A stretch of DNA of 64,000 nucleotides from Epichloe hybrida (Eukaryota; Ascomycota; Sordariomycetes; Hypocreales; Clavicipitaceae): assembly GCA_019022495.1 (NCBI GenBank), contig JAFEKR010000006.1:2418001-2482000 (forward strand), given 5' to 3'. Below the pieces are notes generated by a model. The model did no database searches, had not been told where the DNA came from, and saw only the letters and a program-made list of their open reading frames with translations. The position numbers and the translations under genes are program-made. This document shows, in pieces, positions 60,641 through 64,000 of the stretch; within the stretch, counting starts at the first letter, position 1, and each line of letters starts with the position of its first letter.

Positions 60641-61957
60641 ATAAGTAATAAGGGATAAGGTAATTATAAAAAAGGCCTAGCCTTATTAGCTACTATTACA
60701 CTCTAATTAAAACCCTTATTAGACTATTTACTAAATAAAAAAAAAAATACTTATAAGGAGGGGAGTCTTATAGGAAACCCTTTTATAGTTACCCCCTTAT
60801 ATATTAAAATAATACTATTATAAAGAAGGTACTTAGTGCCCTTACTTTTATTCTCCTAAACTACTACCTCTATTACCTAGAAAAACTAGTGCTTTACTAC
60901 CCCCTAGGGGCCCTAGGGTATAAATCCTAGATTATAATATTATAGCTATAAAGTTATTTTTCTCTTCTAGGAATTATAATATATAGTATAGTTTAGCTAT
61001 AAAAGTTAGTAAATAAGTAGTAAAGAAGGAGTAATAACTTATAATCCCTAGGGTAAGGGTAGGATATATAGTAACTAAAAGTTACTAGTGTAAAATAATA
61101 TACTAATTATATATAGCTAAAGTAGCCTACCTAGGGAGTAAGTAAAGGTCTAGAGAATATATAATAAAATATACCTAATAGACCTTAGTAGCCCTAGTTA
61201 AACTAAAGGAAATATAATAAGCTATATTAGTATAATTAAACCCTAAAATTAGGTTTAGATAATAGGTACTAAAATAGTAGTAAGTTACCTTAGAAAATAT
61301 ATAATTATTAGGGTTATTAGGGTTCTAATTACTTAGGGTATTTATTAAAGTTTTTACCTAATTAAGGGTAGTAAGAAAATCTAAAACATCCCCTTATATA
61401 GTTAGTATTACCTAGAGAGATATAAGTAATTAGGAACTAAAAAAGTAAAGAATATAATATACTTACTATCTTATAAGTATTACTATATTTAACACACAAG
61501 ATATAACACTTTAAATATTTCCCTTTAATAATAGTAGTTAGTATACTAGGGAATTAATAGTTAATCTAAGGGATATTAGGCTTAGCTAAAGGATTTTTCT
61601 TAAAGTTTATATAACCTATACGTAGATAATATATATAGGAATATTCTCTTAAATAGATATTAGGAATAGCTATAATAATAACACTCTTAATACTTTCCCT
61701 ATCTAATTCTATTCTAATAATAAGGTAAGTAGTAAAGGTAAAGTTATAGTAACTAATAATATAATAGTATCTAGGGAAAAGTTTACTATAGATAAGAAAG
61801 GGAAAAGTTAGTAATATAATAAGGAGTTATAGGTGAATTTATACTTAAATACTAATATTATTTATTATTATTTTAGTATAGCTACTACTTAGTAAATAGC
61901 TATATAGTAATTACTAAAAGCTATTTAAAAGCCTAGCTAAAAGTAAGGGGGTAATTA
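60641..61957 (+). other. G4 3' untranslated region with PPT
   Basis: No domain recognised. 60,660-60,860 is repeated in G5 (63,790-64,000) and includes AAGGAGGGGAGTCTTATAGG. 61,840-61,957 matches the sequence before the G1 3' LTR and ends in the polypurine tract AAAAGTAAGGGGGTAATTA. Confidence 0.55.
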
Positions 61958-62157
61958 TAAGGCCTTACTTATAACACTAGCACGCTAGCGTATTACTAGG
62001 TAAGTATACTACGCCCTAGGGCTAGGTTTACGTAATACTAGCAAGTTACTAGCTATAAGTTAGTAACTCACACGCATAACACACTTAGACCTAGCAAGCT
62101 TTAGTCAATATACAAACGCCCCTATACCTCTTACCTAGCTATCCCTTTATTCTTATA
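61958..62157 (+). repeat. G4 3' LTR
   Basis: 200 bp, TAAGGCC (TGAGGCC)...TTCTTATA, preceded by the G-family PPT, which marks it as a 3' LTR. It keeps ACTCACACGCATAACACAC, so it is less mutated than the G3 LTR. The right flank is G5 pol. Confidence 0.88.
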
Positions 62158-64000
62158 AAAGGCTAGTTAGCCACTATAGATCTAGTAATAGGTTAGCTAA
62201 ATAAGGGTGATTTTAAGAAAAAGGTAATATATATTTAAGATATTAGCATAGTATAAGTAATTTAGGGGGCTATTATATTACTAAATCCTTACTAATCTAT
62301 AGTAAATAAACCATTAGTATAACTACTATAGAAGGCATAGGACTAAGATCTAGATTTATAAAAGCGTGAAGGTAAGGTTAACTCCTAAGTAAAAGGGAGG
62401 GGAAAAGCTAGTCTATAGTTACATAGTATAAGGGGCCTCCTAATATACAAAGACTAGGTAGTTATTCTACGGGAGCCTATCTTATAATAGAAGCTTTTAT
62501 AACTATACTATAATAATCTATTAGTAAGTTACTTTAGGACTAAATACACTCTAGAGCTACTAAAACATTACTATTAGTGGCTAGTAATAAGTAAAGCTAT
62601 TTTAGACTATATATCTAGCTATAAAGTATACTAGCGTATAGTAGCAAGATAGCACTACCCTTATAAAAGCCTTAAATTACTACTAATACTAAGGTAACTA
62701 TAAGTAAAGATCTTAATAGACTTTATTATAGGTTTACTACTAGTGTGGCTAGGTAAGCAAGAAACTAACGTAATCCTAGTAATTATAGACTAATTTACTA
62801 AGTACTTTATCTTCCTTCCTATAAAGACTATAATTAATATAGCTAAATTAGTAAAGTTATTCTATAAGGAGATTAAGCTATAATTTAGAGCGCTAAAGGG
62901 TATTATATCTAATAGAGAGTTAGTATTTATAAGCTAATTCTAGTTAGAGGTATATTACTAGTTATATATAAAGTAAAGGCTTTTAATAGTATTTTACCCC
63001 TAAACTAATAGGTAAATAAAGAGAATAAATTAGGTACTTAAGTATTACCTATAATATTTTATTAAAGAGAACTAATAACTATAGCTAAAGCTACTTCTAA
63101 TAGCCTAATTTATATATAATAATACTATTAATAAAATAATAAGCTACTCCCCTAACTATACTCTTATAAGTTATTTACCTAAGTTTTACCTTACTCTTAA
63201 GGGTAAGAGTATAAAGGGGGAGGTTCTAGAGGCTTATATATATATTAAAAAGCTATATAAGGTTAGGGAAAAACTAGTATATAACTAGGTAAGAGCTACT
63301 AAAGCATAAGTAAAGTACTATAACTAGAGATATTAGCTAATAACCTTAAAAAGAGAAGACTTAGTATTACTATTAGTAAAGAATATTAGGCTTAAGGATA
63401 TAAAATAAAAGCTAAACCTAAGATTTATTAGGCTATTTTAGATACTTAATACTATAAGTAAATAAGCATACTAACTAGCACTACCTAATAAGTATAGCTA
63501 ACTATATAATATATTTTATATTAGCTTATTAAAGCTATAGAACTACTAGGAAAACACCCTAGATAAGGATATACTAATACTAGACCTTAAAGATAATAAT
63601 AATAAGTTTAAAGTTAAAAAAGTTAGGGATTATAGAAAGATATAGAAAGGTAATAAATACTTAGTAAAATAAAAGGGCTAGCTAAGTAAATATAATTAAT
63701 AGGTAATATTAGAAAATATAGAAGGCGCTTAATATATAATTTAAGCTTTCTATTAAAGTAAAATAAGCGGAAAGTATAGTAAGATATAAGTAAGTTATAA
63801 GTAATAAAGAATAAGGTAATTATAAAAAAAGCCTAGCCTTATTAGCTACTATTACACTCTAATTAAGACCCTTATTAGACTATTTACTAAATAATAAAAG
63901 AAAAGATACCTATAAGGAGGGGAGTCTTATAGGAAACCCTTCTATAGTTACCCCCTTATATATTAAAATAATACTATTATAAAGGAGGTACTTAGTGCCC
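62158..64000 (+). pseudogene. G5 pol fragment (G-family gypsy), cut by the window end
   Basis: Nearly the same as G4 from about 58,998 onwards: end of the RNase H linker, integrase and chromodomain (about 63,600-63,720), then the shared 3' region. The integrase zinc region keeps a little more than G4 (VARQHYPYKSL near 62,645-62,680). RT, protease and gag are absent on the left, where the G4 LTR abuts. It continues beyond 64,000. Confidence 0.85.

Overview
The window looks like a transposon graveyard from a filamentous ascomycete genome that carries RIP (repeat-induced point mutation). Almost every CpA/TpG has become TpA. Reading frames that can be recognised as retrotransposon proteins are broken by TAA and TAG where Gln or Trp codons are expected. 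Cys and His codons have become Tyr, and active-site Asp has become Asn. No intact gene, tRNA, rRNA, CRISPR array or bacterial-type signal was seen. I do not name a species: nothing here is specific enough.

Layout. 1-3,900: one long broken reading frame on + with the residue spacing of a Ulp1/SENP (peptidase C48) domain. 4,681-9,287: a 5'-truncated Ty1/copia element (Copia-I, +). 9,445-15,820: a complete copia element on - (Copia-II) with 296-bp LTRs and a perfect 5-bp target duplication. 16,571-16,818 and 23,574-23,690: two halves of a 10-bp satellite, split by Copia-III (16,819-23,573, -, 256-bp LTRs, TSD CTTAT). 24,358-26,617: 5' LTR and gag of a Ty3/gypsy element (G2, +) carrying a 587-bp miniature LTR element (TRIM).

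26,618-45,203 is a nest four deep. Gypsy G1 (-) is split by a non-autonomous hAT element (hAT-1, 27,246-39,264). hAT-1 is split by another gypsy (GIII, 29,379-39,016, -). GIII is split by a second copy of the same hAT family (hAT-2, 34,290-36,695). Target duplications support the three inner insertions. hAT-1 also carries a RIP-poor solo-LTR-like insert at 28,091-28,645.

45,204-52,594: another chromodomain gypsy (G6, +) with an unexplained 1.8-kb coding-like tract between its chromodomain and a probable 3' LTR. 52,595-64,000: further copies of the G1/G2 family (G3 on -, G4 on +, G5 on +, running off the window), joined at LTRs in ways simple insertion does not explain.

The elements do not cooperate as a pathway; they record successive insertions followed by RIP. 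Points that go beyond a standard repeat annotation are the Ulp1-like frame, the hAT family with TAATG-repeat termini and ~100-bp subterminal repeats, the TRIM, a proline-rich frame antisense to GIII, the extra 3' tract in G6, and a few RIP-spared islands. All readings were made by eye; element boundaries are exact only where LTR, TIR or TSD sequences are quoted.
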